A stretch of DNA of 64,000 nucleotides, taken from Paralcaligenes ureilyticus (GTDB lineage: Bacteria; Pseudomonadota; Gammaproteobacteria; Burkholderiales; Burkholderiaceae_B). The first letter of the stretch is position 1. Each line of letters begins with the position of its first letter. The stretch is from assembly GCF_004346225.1 (NCBI RefSeq), contig NZ_SMAJ01000009.1, positions 62,001-126,000 on the forward strand, given 5' to 3'. Of the stretch, positions 1 to 7,531 are shown piece by piece. Position numbers and translations under genes: made by a program. The notes beneath the pieces were generated by a model. It ran no database searches. It was not told the DNA's origin and worked only from the letters and a program-made list of their open reading frames with translations.

Positions 1-311
1 AAGCGCATAAGGTGGCCCGGCTGTCGGGCTACCACCTGAGCGCAGAGACGATGTTTTATCTGGCCACGGAAGGCGCGGCGCAAGCGCTTGATCTGGGCGG
101 GCGCATCGGCACTCTGGCGGCCGGCGCGGAGGCCGATTTTGTGGTGCTCGACCCGCAGGCAACGCCTATTCTTGCGCGCCGGACGGCTCACGCCGATTCG
201 CTGGAAGAGCTATTGTTCGCTTTCGCGATGCTGGGCGATGATCGCGCCGTCGCCGCCACCTACGCGGCGGGGCGCGGCGTCCATCGGCGCGAGGAACGCG
301 TCAACCCTTGA
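1..311 (+). CDS. guaD: Guanine deaminase, C-terminal part (gene starts outside window)
   Basis: The frame is open from the left edge and ends at TGA 309-311, giving about 102 visible residues. Guanine deaminase is a zinc amidohydrolase that converts guanine to xanthine. The visible part is the return to the amidohydrolase composite domain: a helix resembling [13 protein letters not shown], then [16 protein letters not shown], then the terminal block with [11 protein letters not shown] and AGR that I associate with this family. The metal-binding residues would lie upstream of the window. It converges on the allantoicase gene with an 11-bp overlap and fits the purine catabolism block that follows. 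The family call rests on the tail alone, so a related amidohydrolase is possible. Confidence 0.8.
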   Translation, partial: AHKVARLSGYHLSAETMFYLATEGAAQALDLGGRIGTLAAGAEADFVVLDPQATPILARRTAHADSLEELLFAFAMLGDDRAVAATYAAGRGVHRREERVNP

Positions 312-1347
312 CCAGGTGGCCCCAGATGCGCACGCGGCTGATACCGCCATCGGGAAACATGTTGACGCGTACGTGGCTGACGGCGCCCAGATCGCTGAGT
401 TGCGGGCCTTCGAAAAAATGTTGATGATCCATTTGCATGGCTTGTTCGCCTAGCAGCTGCGGCCAGAACATGGCCTGCGTGACCAGGGATTCGTCAGTCG
501 ATTCGGCGACGAGCGCGGCCTGGAGGGAAACGCGATCGGGATAATTGCCTTTGAAGTGCGCCGTATCGACTTCAATTTTCTTCACCACGGCGGCGTGGCC
601 CAGTTCGATCAGGCACCAGTCGTTGCCGGGCTCGCGTCGGCGGCGGGTTTCCCAGCCATCGCCCATGTTGACGCCGCGCCCGGGCATGAGCAGACGGAAC
701 GGTATGCCGCCGTAGTGTGCGTCGTTGAAGGCGACGATGCGCCCGCCGTTGCGCAACGCCGATACCTCGTGCAGGGCGTTGTGGTCCAGGGCCTCCCAGT
801 CGCAGGCGGGCTGGCCGTAGACACGCAGGCGCGCCACGCCGCCGTCGGGGAAAATATTCAGCCGAAGATGGGTCCACACGCGCTCGTCGCCCGCGATTTC
901 GACGAAATGATGCGAGTCGCCCGCGAGCGAGCGAGTGGCCACGATGGTGGTCCATTGCGTGCGATCGTCCGGATCGCTCTGGCTGTGGCAGGCCTGCACC
1001 GATGCGGCCGGCGGGAAGTTGCCGGTGAAATGGCGGGTGTCGATATCCAGGCCTTTGATGATGCCCGGAAACGCCAGGCGGATCACGGCGAAGTCGTGGC
1101 CGCCGTTGCGGCGGCGGCGCGTTTCCCAGCCGTCCATCCATTTTCCGTGGTCGTCGAATTTGCCTGCAATGAATACCGGATCGGACGATTGCAGGACGCG
1201 TTGCGCAGCGGCGAAGAATTCGTCGGAACACGACAACACCTGGGCGCCGAAATCGGCGTTGGCCAAGTTGGCGTGGCGGGTTGCAAACGAGGGGACATCA
1301 ATCTGCCGGGGGGCGGACGTTGCAGTGGGAAGTTCGGGCGTTGTCAT
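301..1347 (-). CDS. alc: Allantoicase
   Basis: A 348-residue protein of normal family length. Allantoicase hydrolyses allantoate to ureidoglycolate and urea in purine breakdown. The protein shows the internal duplication typical of the family: a first module with [13 protein letters not shown] followed by HDFAVIRL, and a second with [10 protein letters not shown] followed by DWCLIELG. Each module also carries a late NIFPDGG or NMFPDGG block followed by R-V/I-R. Its ATG overlaps the stop of puuE by 4 bp (ATGA-type coupling), so the two are co-transcribed on the minus strand under the GntR gene upstream. Confidence 0.95.
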   Translation of the reverse strand: MTTPELPTATSAPRQIDVPSFATRHANLANADFGAQVLSCSDEFFAAAQRVLQSSDPVFIAGKFDDHGKWMDGWETRRRRNGGHDFAVIRLAFPGIIKGLDIDTRHFTGNFPPAASVQACHSQSDPDDRTQWTTIVATRSLAGDSHHFVEIAGDERVWTHLRLNIFPDGGVARLRVYGQPACDWEALDHNALHEVSALRNGGRIVAFNDAHYGGIPFRLLMPGRGVNMGDGWETRRRREPGNDWCLIELGHAAVVKKIEVDTAHFKGNYPDRVSLQAALVAESTDESLVTQAMFWPQLLGEQAMQMDHQHFFEGPQLSDLGAVSHVRVNMFPDGGISRVRIWGHLVKG

Positions 1348-2288
1348 TGTGAATGGCTCCAGGGATGTTGCGTTATCCAGTGGCGCGCAATCGCGGCGCG
1401 AGTGGGGATCCAGACGCGATCATGCTTTTGCACATAGTCGAGAAAGCGTTGCAGGGCGGCGAAGCGTCCGGGCCGCCCGCTCAGCCGGCAGTGCAGGCCG
1501 ACCGACATCATCTTGGGCGCCGTGTCGCCTTCGGCATACAGCACGTCGAAGGCGTCCTTCAGATAGGTGAAGAACTGTTCGCCGCAATTGAAGCCCTGGG
1601 GCGAGGCAAAGCGCATGTCGTTGGTGTCGAGCGTATAGGGCACGATAAGCTGGGGTTTTTTCACGCCGTCCTTCAACTCGACCTGCGTCCAGAACGGCAG
1701 ATCGTCGCCGTAGTAATCCGAGTCGTACAAATAGCCGCCTTCTTCCATGACCAGGCGGCGCGTGTTGGGGCTGTCGCGGCCGGTGTACCAGCCTTCCGGA
1801 TGGCGGCCCAGCACCTTCGAGACGACCTCGGTGCATCGCTGGATGTGCTCGCGTTCGAGCGCTTCGGGTACCGATTGGTAGTGGATCCAGCGGTAGCCGT
1901 GGCAGGCGATTTCGTGGCCGAGTTCCACAAAGGCCCGAGCCACGTCGGGGTTGCGCTCGAGCGCCATGCCGGCCGCAAAAATGGTGAGCGGCAGGCCGCG
2001 CCGCTCGAACTCGCGCAGTACCCGCCAAACGCCGGCGCGCGATCCGTATTCGTAGATGGATTCCATGGAAAGGTGGCGGTCGGGGTAGGCGGCGGCACCG
2101 ATGATTTCGGACAGGAACTGTTCCGAGGCCGGGTCGCCGTGCAGCACGCAATTCTCGGCCCCTTCTTCGTAATTGAGCACGAACTGCACGGCGACGCGCG
2201 CGCGATCCGGCCAATGAGGGTGGGGCGGGTTGCGGCCATAGCCGATCAGGTCGCGCGGGTAATTTTCTGGTGGCATCGGCACTCTCAT
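1344..2288 (-). CDS. puuE: Allantoinase, PuuE type (polysaccharide-deacetylase fold)
   Basis: A 314-residue NodB/polysaccharide-deacetylase-fold protein matching the metal-independent allantoinase PuuE, which opens allantoin to allantoate. Signature segments are [16 protein letters not shown] near the N-terminus, [38 protein letters not shown] and [12 protein letters not shown]. It is translationally coupled to allantoicase downstream, so consecutive pathway steps sit together. It starts 3 bp after the stop of the GntR gene, so regulator, puuE and alc form one minus-strand operon. The fold is shared with peptidoglycan and chitooligosaccharide deacetylases, but these motifs and the neighbours favour PuuE strongly. 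Confidence 0.95.
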   Translation of the reverse strand: MRVPMPPENYPRDLIGYGRNPPHPHWPDRARVAVQFVLNYEEGAENCVLHGDPASEQFLSEIIGAAAYPDRHLSMESIYEYGSRAGVWRVLREFERRGLPLTIFAAGMALERNPDVARAFVELGHEIACHGYRWIHYQSVPEALEREHIQRCTEVVSKVLGRHPEGWYTGRDSPNTRRLVMEEGGYLYDSDYYGDDLPFWTQVELKDGVKKPQLIVPYTLDTNDMRFASPQGFNCGEQFFTYLKDAFDVLYAEGDTAPKMMSVGLHCRLSGRPGRFAALQRFLDYVQKHDRVWIPTRAAIARHWITQHPWSHSQ

Positions 2289-2291
2289 AAA

Positions 2292-3050
2292 TCAACGTTT
2301 GACGGCGAAGGCGAGCCAGGGATCAACGGGTCCTTTTTCAGGCTCGTTCATGCGATGCTCGCAGTCTTCAAGGTGATGGTGCATCGCCGCCTTTGCGGCG
2401 TGGGCATCATGACGGGAAAGCTTGTCGAGGATGTCCTGGTGTTCGAAGTACGAGCATGCGCTGTCGTCCGGGGTGTCGTAATAGGCGATGACCAGCGAGG
2501 TGCGCGCGCACAGGCTGTGGAGCATTTCGGTCAAGACCTGATTGCCCAGAAGGCGCGCCATTTCGACGTGGAATGCGTTGGACAGGCGGATCCAGCTGAT
2601 GCGGTCGCCGCATTCGAACGCGCGGCGCTCGCGATCCACCATATCGTACAAAGGCGCCAGGCGCGCCGGCAGGTCGGGCAGCGCCAGGAGCATATCGAGG
2701 GTCATGCCCTCGAGGGCGCGGCGCATTGCGAACACGTCTTCGGTTTCCTTGCTGCTGGGCTGCCACACAAAGGCCCCGCGATTGGCCTGGATGACGACGA
2801 TCTTGTCGTGCGCCAGTTGAGACAGGGCCGCGCGCACGGTGGTGCGCGAGCAGGTGAACACGGCGCACAAGGCCGTTTCTGTCAGCTTGGTGCCCGGCAA
2901 TAGACGGCGATCCATGACGGCGTCGAAAATATCGTCATAGACGCGCTCGATCTCTGTCCTTGACGCGGACCCCTGGGCGCTGCGCAGGGAAGAGGCCTTG
3001 GGCGCGTCCAGGTCCGCCGAAACGTCGTGATGAGAATTCAGATGGAGCAT
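2292..3050 (-). CDS. GntR-family regulator (FCD subfamily) of purine catabolism
   Basis: 252 residues from the ATG at 3050. An upstream TTG at 3125 would also be in frame, but it lies inside the operator-like palindrome, so I prefer 3050; neither start has a good ribosome site. An N-terminal winged helix (around VYDDIFDAVMDRRLLPGTKL and CSRTTVRAALSQL) is followed by an all-helical FCD ligand domain with the metal-site pattern NAFHVEM, then HQDI and AMHHHLEDCEHRM. It is the first gene of the minus-strand puuE-alc operon and diverges from uraH-puuD. It probably responds to an intermediate of urate or allantoin breakdown; the ligand is inferred from context only. Confidence 0.88.
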   Translation of the reverse strand: MLHLNSHHDVSADLDAPKASSLRSAQGSASRTEIERVYDDIFDAVMDRRLLPGTKLTETALCAVFTCSRTTVRAALSQLAHDKIVVIQANRGAFVWQPSSKETEDVFAMRRALEGMTLDMLLALPDLPARLAPLYDMVDRERRAFECGDRISWIRLSNAFHVEMARLLGNQVLTEMLHSLCARTSLVIAYYDTPDDSACSYFEHQDILDKLSRHDAHAAKAAMHHHLEDCEHRMNEPEKGPVDPWLAFAVKR

Positions 3051-3074
3051 AGGAAAAATTACCGGATCAAAGTA

Positions 3075-3132
3075 TTGACAATTATTGGGGATGGGAACAG
3101 AATCGTCAACATAAATTGTTGACAATTATTGG
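3075..3132. promoter_or_regulatory. Putative GntR operator between the purine-regulator operon and uraH-puuD
   Basis: The 14-bp sequence TTGACAATTATTGG occurs twice in direct orientation, at 3075-3088 and 3119-3132, 44 bp apart (about four helical turns). The right copy is part of a palindrome at 3114-3127 (AATTGT, TG, ACAATT). It fits the TnGTnnnACnA-like logic described for FadR/FCD regulators. The position between divergent regulator and target genes suggests autoregulation plus control of uraH. A near copy lies at 12898-12915. The sites are seen; the binding protein is inferred. Confidence 0.6.
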
Positions 3133-3167
3133 CGATCAGTCGCTTTCACGTTTAACCGGAGATAATC

Positions 3168-3521
3168 ATGGGAAAGATTTCCACCCATGTACTGGACACC
3201 ATGCACGGCGTCCCGGCGCAAGGCGTCCGTATCGACCTTTACCGCATCAACGGCGCAGATCGTAAATTGCTGAAGCAAGCCGTCAGCGGCAGCAATGGTC
3301 GTTGCGACGAACCGCTGCTGCAGGGAGACGCGATGCTGCAAGGCGTTTATGAACTGATCTTTCATGCCGGCGACTATTTCGCGGCCAAGGGCGTGCCGGT
3401 TCCCGAGCCCCGGTTCGTCGACCAGATCGCCCTGCGCTTCGGGGTGGCCAAGCCGGCCCAAACCTACCATGTGCCACTGATGTTCACGCCCTGGTCCTGG
3501 TCCACGTATCGAGGCAACTAA
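3168..3521 (+). CDS. uraH: 5-hydroxyisourate hydrolase (transthyretin-like)
   Basis: 117 residues, the usual size. HIU hydrolase converts 5-hydroxyisourate, the product of urate oxidation, to OHCU. The N-terminus has STHVLDTMHGVPA with the catalytic His, and the C-terminus has HVPLMFTPWSWSTYRGN, a close match to the family tail YRGS with Asn replacing the last Ser. A good ribosome site (CGGAG) lies 8 bp before the ATG. It is followed by puuD on the same strand after a REP copy, so urate oxidation and hydrolysis are paired. No OHCU decarboxylase gene is seen in the window. Confidence 0.95.
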   Translation: MGKISTHVLDTMHGVPAQGVRIDLYRINGADRKLLKQAVSGSNGRCDEPLLQGDAMLQGVYELIFHAGDYFAAKGVPVPEPRFVDQIALRFGVAKPAQTYHVPLMFTPWSWSTYRGN

Positions 3522-3547
3522 AGCCGCCTCCCCGGCTTGACGTAGAT

Positions 3548-3572
3548 GTAGCGGCAGCCCTCGTGGCTGCCA
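3548..3572 (+). repeat. REP element, subtype A, single copy
   Basis: GTAG head followed by a stem GGCAGCC / GGCTGCC. The loop is CTCGT instead of the usual CTTGT. It lies between uraH and puuD. Subtypes used here are named from the stem arms: A GGCAGCC/GGCTGCC, B GGCACCC/GGGTGCC, C GCCACCC/GGGTGGC, D GACAGGC/GCCTGTC. Strand gives the direction of the GTAG head. Confidence 0.9.
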
Positions 3573-3610
3573 TCCGCCACTTCGGCCCCCACCGTACCTA
3601 GAGACTTTTC

Positions 3611-4810
3611 ATGGAAGCTTTTGCACTTGAATTCGGCAATCTGCTGCTGCGCTGGCTGCATGTCATAGCCGCCATTGCGTGGATAGGCGAGTCGATTTAT
3701 TTCGTCATGCTCGACAATAGCCTGCATCCGCCGCGCGGCGAGCAGAGCAAAAAGCTGGGTGTATTCGGCGAAATGTGGTCGGTGCACGGGGGCGGCTTCT
3801 ATCACAACCAGAAATACCTGACCAATCCGGCTGAATTGCCCAACGATTTGCACTGGTCGTTCTGGAAAGCCTATGTTACCTGGCTGTCGGGGTTCGGTCT
3901 GTTCACGGTGCTGTATCTGTTCAATCCGGCCTTCTATCTGGTCAACCCCGGCAGCCCGTGGGCCTGGGCGGCGGCGATGAGCGGCACGCAGGCCAGCGTA
4001 CTGGCAGTTGCTTTTCTGGTGCTTGGCTATGTCCTTTATTCGCAGATGTGCCGTCGCATCAGCCCCAACATGGAGGACGACGGGCTGCTTAGCGCGGCCG
4101 TTGGCGTGATGATGGTTGCGGTGGCCTACCTGAGCACGCAGATATTCCCCGGGCGCGCCGCTTTCCTGATTACCGGCGCGGTGATGGCAACGTGCATGTC
4201 GGCCAATGTGTTTTTCTGGATCATTCCCGGCCAGCGACGCATGGTTGATGCCTTGAAGGCGGGCCAGGCCCCCAACCCGCTGGACGGCCAGCGCGGCAAA
4301 CAACGTTCCGTGCACAACACCTATTTCACGTTGCCTGTCGTGTTCCTGATGCTGAGCAATCATTACTCCTTTACCTATTCCGGCCCGTATGCCTGGATCA
4401 TCATGAGCCTGTTCATTTTCGCCGGCGCGGTGATCCGTCAGTATTTTGTATTGCGCCATAGCGGCAAGAACCAGCTTGCGTATCCGATTGTGGGCGTTGT
4501 CATGCTGCTGGCCATAGGCTGGCTGGCGGCGCCGGCCGCCACGCCCGCCGCCGACGCAAAAGGGGTTGTCAGCCTGGATCAGGTGCGAACCATCGTAGCG
4601 GCGCGCTGCGTGGAGTGCCATTCGGCGAAACCGACACAGGCCGGTTTCGCCTCGGCGCCAGCCGGCATTATGTTTGACGCCGCCGATCAGATCGTGGCGC
4701 GCGCGGCTCAGATCAAGCAGGTCGTGGCCAGCCGGTACATGCCGCTCGCCAATATGACGAAAATGACCGATGCCGAGCGTGCCGCCATTGCCAGTTGGAC
4801 GCAGCAATAG
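3611..4810 (+). CDS. puuD: Membrane-bound urate oxidase PuuD with C-terminal cytochrome c domain
   Basis: 399 residues. An N-terminal region of about eight transmembrane helices (starting NLLLRWLHVIAAIAWIGESIYF and including histidines of HGGGFYHNQKYL) is followed after residue 310 by a class-I cytochrome c domain. That domain has one heme site, CVECH, near residue 333 and a distal Met in YMPLANM. This is the PuuD architecture: urate is oxidised to 5-hydroxyisourate at the inner membrane, with electrons passed to the respiratory chain rather than to oxygen with peroxide release. It follows uraH, the next enzyme in the pathway. Confidence 0.93.
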   Translation: MEAFALEFGNLLLRWLHVIAAIAWIGESIYFVMLDNSLHPPRGEQSKKLGVFGEMWSVHGGGFYHNQKYLTNPAELPNDLHWSFWKAYVTWLSGFGLFTVLYLFNPAFYLVNPGSPWAWAAAMSGTQASVLAVAFLVLGYVLYSQMCRRISPNMEDDGLLSAAVGVMMVAVAYLSTQIFPGRAAFLITGAVMATCMSANVFFWIIPGQRRMVDALKAGQAPNPLDGQRGKQRSVHNTYFTLPVVFLMLSNHYSFTYSGPYAWIIMSLFIFAGAVIRQYFVLRHSGKNQLAYPIVGVVMLLAIGWLAAPAATPAADAKGVVSLDQVRTIVAARCVECHSAKPTQAGFASAPAGIMFDAADQIVARAAQIKQVVASRYMPLANMTKMTDAERAAIASWTQQ

Positions 4811-4854
4811 GTAATGGTGTGCGTGGGCGGCCGTTGTGATCGCCCTGTTGATCT

Positions 4855-4879
4855 GTAGCGGCAGCCCTTGTGGCTGCCA
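4855..4879 (+). repeat. REP element, subtype A, single copy
   Basis: GTAG head with perfect GGCAGCC / GGCTGCC arms around CTTGT, in the gap between puuD and the pterin dehydratase gene. It could act as a transcript-end hairpin for puuD, since no other terminator is visible. Confidence 0.92.
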
Positions 4880-4975
4880 ACGCGCCGGAAAATCCGGTAC
4901 ATGTCGAATCCCGTGTCGCGTCTGGGCTACTATAGTCACATGTCAGAGCATTTCACTGAACACGGGAGGCTTGTC

Positions 4976-5263
4976 ATGAAAGCAGAACTTAAATTAATCG
5001 GCGCCCCGTCGGCGTTGCTTTTGCTGGAGGGCTGGTCGGCCGTCGAGTCGCGCGATGCGATACAAAAAACATTTGTCTTCAAGGATTTCAACGAAGCGTT
5101 CGGCTTCATGTGCCGCGTCGCCTTGCAGGCTGAAAAAATGGATCATCACCCCGAATGGTCCAATGTCTATAACCGGGTCAGCATTACGCTCACCACCCAC
5201 GACGCCCACGGCATCACGCAACGCGATGTGTCCTTGGCCGTATTCATCGACCAGCTGATTTAG
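4976..5263 (+). CDS. phhB: Pterin-4a-carbinolamine dehydratase
   Basis: 95 residues from the ATG at 4976, which has CGGGAGG about 7 bp upstream; the frame is open further upstream to 4868, but that part has no ribosome site. The enzyme dehydrates 4a-hydroxytetrahydrobiopterin during aromatic amino-acid hydroxylation. The family hallmark [20 protein letters not shown] is complete (catalytic His-His and the WxNVY block). No phenylalanine hydroxylase gene is nearby, so the partner is elsewhere or the protein has another role. Confidence 0.93.
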   Translation: MKAELKLIGAPSALLLLEGWSAVESRDAIQKTFVFKDFNEAFGFMCRVALQAEKMDHHPEWSNVYNRVSITLTTHDAHGITQRDVSLAVFIDQLI

Positions 5264-5354
5264 GTTATTTTTGCCTGGGGCTGCATCCGAATCCGTTTTC
5301 CTTTCGTATATGTACAGGTAGGGCCTGCTTACCTTTACCTATCTGAAAGGAATA

Positions 5355-5906
5355 ATGATGAAAACAGCAATTCGCTCGATATTGGTGTCGTCGCTAATGA
5401 TGACGGGTGTTGCCACCGCGGCAACGGTGGATGTGGGTGGCGCAGCCATGTACCCGCAAAAAAATATAGTTCAAAACGCCGTAAATTCGAAAGATCACAC
5501 GACGTTGGTTGCGGCCGTGAAAGCCGCCGGCCTGGTGGATACGTTGGAGAGCAAAGGGCCGTTTACCGTGTTTGCGCCAACCAATGCCGCATTTGGCGGC
5601 CTGCCTGCCGGAACGGTGGAAACGCTGCTCAAGCCCGAGAACAAGGCGCAACTGGTTAAGGTACTGACCTACCATGTGGTTCCAGGAAAATACACCAAGG
5701 GTGACCTGGAAATGCTGATCAAGAAGGGCGGCGGCCATGCCCAACTGAAAACGGCGTCCGGTGGTACATTGACCTTTATGATGAATGGACCACGCAATGT
5801 CCAGGTCAAGGACGCATCGGGTGGTGTAGCCAATATCAGCACCTACGATGTCATGCAAAAAAATGGTGTGATCGATGTGGTGGACAAGGTGTTGCTACCT
5901 AAATAA
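5355..5906 (+). CDS. Secreted FAS1 (fasciclin) domain protein
   Basis: 183 residues beginning with two tandem ATGs after AAAGGA. The first roughly 22 residues form a Sec signal peptide (hydrophobic SILVSSLMMTGVATAA). The rest is a single FAS1 domain: NIVQNAVNSKDHTTLVAAV, then the H1 box FTVFAPTNAAF, LTYHVVPGKY, and the H2-like ending NGVIDVVDKVLLPK. FAS1 proteins are periplasmic or surface adhesion and stress proteins of mostly unknown function. It is directly upstream of an ECF sigma/anti-sigma pair and may be one of its targets. Confidence 0.9.
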   Translation: MMKTAIRSILVSSLMMTGVATAATVDVGGAAMYPQKNIVQNAVNSKDHTTLVAAVKAAGLVDTLESKGPFTVFAPTNAAFGGLPAGTVETLLKPENKAQLVKVLTYHVVPGKYTKGDLEMLIKKGGGHAQLKTASGGTLTFMMNGPRNVQVKDASGGVANISTYDVMQKNGVIDVVDKVLLPK

Positions 5907-5921
5907 CAGACATGCAAGGAC

Positions 5922-5955
5922 GCTGATCTTGCCAGATCATTGCGGCAAGATCAGC
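5922..5955. terminator. Hairpin between the FAS1 gene and the sigma factor gene
   Basis: A perfect 12-bp stem (GCTGATCTTGCC with GGCAAGATCAGC) around a 10-nt loop, 16 bp after the FAS1 stop. No T-run follows on either strand, so it is either a weak or factor-dependent terminator or a transcript-stabilising structure that lowers expression of the downstream sigma gene. Confidence 0.5.
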
Positions 5956-5976
5956 CAATTCGAGGGCAAGTGCTAA

Positions 5977-6531
5977 ATGGTTGTACATTCCGATGCGGAC
6001 CATCGGCAGTTGCTAAACGCGGTTTCGCAGGGCGATCGCAATGCCTTTGAAACGCTCTATAAAAGCCTGTCGCCGCGTCTGTACGCGGTGGCCCTGCGCT
6101 TGCTCAAGCGCCCGGTCTGGGCCGAGGAGGTATTGCAGGACAGTTTTATAACGGTATGGAACAAGGCCGCCAGCTATAACCCGGAAAGCAGCGCACCATT
6201 AACGTGGCTGACCAACATTGTGCGCAACCGAGCCATAGACTGGTTGCGCGGTGCCGACAATCGGTGCGATGAACTCGACGACCTGACGCTCAATGAGCTT
6301 CCAAGCCTGGATCGCAATCCGCTCGAGCAACTGTTGCAGGTCGATAGCGCTCGTCGTCTGGGCGATTGCCTGGATCGGCTTTCGGCCCAGCAGCGTCAAA
6401 GCATCGTGTTGGCGTATTACCATGGCTTGTCGCACGATGAAATATCCACGCAGATCGGCAGCCCTTTGGGGACGACCAAAAGCTGGATACGCCGCGGCCT
6501 GAGCCAGTTGAAAGGATGCCTGGGGCTATGA
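5977..6531 (+). CDS. ECF RNA polymerase sigma factor (SigK/RskA-paired type)
   Basis: 184 residues with sigma-70 region 2 (NAFETLYKSLSPRLYAVALRLL, WAEEVLQDSFITVW, then PLTWLTNIVRNRAIDWLR) and region 4 (LGDCLDRLSAQQRQSIVLAYY, then LSHDEISTQIGSPLGTTKSWIRRGLSQLK). No region 3, as expected for ECF factors. Its stop overlaps the likely start of the RskA-type anti-sigma gene (ATGA at 6528-6531), so the two are translationally coupled. It probably directs RNA polymerase to its own operon and perhaps to the FAS1 gene; the inducing signal is unknown. Confidence 0.93.
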   Translation: MVVHSDADHRQLLNAVSQGDRNAFETLYKSLSPRLYAVALRLLKRPVWAEEVLQDSFITVWNKAASYNPESSAPLTWLTNIVRNRAIDWLRGADNRCDELDDLTLNELPSLDRNPLEQLLQVDSARRLGDCLDRLSAQQRQSIVLAYYHGLSHDEISTQIGSPLGTTKSWIRRGLSQLKGCLGL

Positions 6532-7295
6532 ACGAGCGCACGCGTTACGAGATGACGGCAGCCGAATACGTTCTGGGAACTTTGCGTGGCCCGGCGCGAC
6601 GCCGTTTTGAAGTATTGATGGCAAGAGATGCGGCCTTGGCGGCCGAAGTATCCCGGTGGCAGGAAGCGTTAAGCGCGCTGGATGCGGCCGACGTGCCGCT
6701 TGAGCCTCCCGGCCGCGTATGGCGCACGATTCAATTGCGTTTGCCCGCGCAGTCTCCGGCTCCGATGGCTGATTTTCGGGAGCAGGTTGTCGCGCCAGCG
6801 TCTGCGCCGGATTCGGCGCCTGTTAGGGGCGCCGGCGCGAGCGGCGGCACCAAGAGAGTGCAACGTGGCTGGCAATTTTTCAGTTTTGCACTGGCGGCCA
6901 GTCTTGTTGTGACGCTCTTCTGGCCGCGTCTGCTGGTATGGAATGGGGAAGATATCGCGCCCCGTCCGGTTGCCGTGCTGGCCAGCACGCAGGCCGGATC
7001 CGCTCGGCAGATGGTGGCCAGTTTCGATGCCCGTCATCGGCAGCTGGTGCTTACGCCGCTGAATATGGAAATCCCTGAGACCGGACACAGCCTGCAATTG
7101 TGGCTGATTGCCAAAGGACAGAAGCCCGCATCGTTGGGGTTGATCAAGGCCCAGGCGAGTACGGTGATAGCGTTGGACAAAGGCCGTCTGGGATCCGACG
7201 TGACCCTGGCGGTCAGCCTGGAGCCGGCCGGAGGTTCGCCTACCGGCCAGCCCACGGGCGCGGTGCTCTATGCCGGCAAGGTGGGCCGTATTTGA
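6528..7295 (+). CDS. RskA-family anti-sigma factor (membrane)
   Basis: 255 residues from the ATG at 6528, which overlaps the sigma-factor stop; an upstream in-frame ATG at 6516 has no support beyond frame. The N-terminal cytoplasmic part has the anti-sigma helix motif TAAEYVLGTLRGPARRRFE. A single transmembrane segment (GWQFFSFALAASLVVTLFW, about residues 118-140) leads to a periplasmic RskA domain with HSLQLWLIAKGQKPASLG and the closing GAVLYAGKV. It sequesters the ECF factor until a periplasmic signal triggers release. A REP element starts one base after its stop codon. Confidence 0.92.
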   Translation: MNERTRYEMTAAEYVLGTLRGPARRRFEVLMARDAALAAEVSRWQEALSALDAADVPLEPPGRVWRTIQLRLPAQSPAPMADFREQVVAPASAPDSAPVRGAGASGGTKRVQRGWQFFSFALAASLVVTLFWPRLLVWNGEDIAPRPVAVLASTQAGSARQMVASFDARHRQLVLTPLNMEIPETGHSLQLWLIAKGQKPASLGLIKAQASTVIALDKGRLGSDVTLAVSLEPAGGSPTGQPTGAVLYAGKVGRI

Positions 7296-7436
7296 TGGCA
7301 CCCACAAGGGGTGCCGCTACGAAATTTGCGGATACGGTTTTGTAGATATCGCCTGGATTGCCGACCTGGCACCCACAAGGGGTGCCGCTACAGAACCTAC
7401 CCGTCGTTCACGTAGCGGCAGCCCTTGTGGCTGCCA
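7296..7436. repeat. REP cluster: two subtype B (minus) and one subtype A (plus)
   Basis: Three 25-bp copies: B at 7296-7320 (GTAG on minus), B at 7367-7391 (minus) and A at 7412-7436 (plus). The first abuts the anti-sigma stop codon. The last two form an inward-GTAG pair 70 bp long. They fill most of the gap between the anti-sigma gene and amn. Confidence 0.92.
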
Positions 7437-7531
7437 AATCCGCCGTCATAAACTTGGGGTAAAGTGACGAGACCTGCTCGATATTTGGGGCACCGGCCGT
7501 TCCCGGCCTCCGATTTTCTGGATGATTTCGC

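Noticed and set aside
1353-2903. Long open frame of 516 codons on the plus strand opposite puuE and the GntR gene.
   Set aside because: An antisense shadow of GC-rich codons; the minus-strand genes have clear family motifs. The same applies to long antisense frames at 3518-4939, 14971-16923, 31634-33010, 34650-35987, 39602-40909 and 47364-48644.
7296-7436. Repeated 25-mers that might suggest a CRISPR array.
   Set aside because: Spacing and orientation vary, units are palindromic with a GTAG head, copies are scattered over 60 kb, and no cas genes are present. They fit REP elements.
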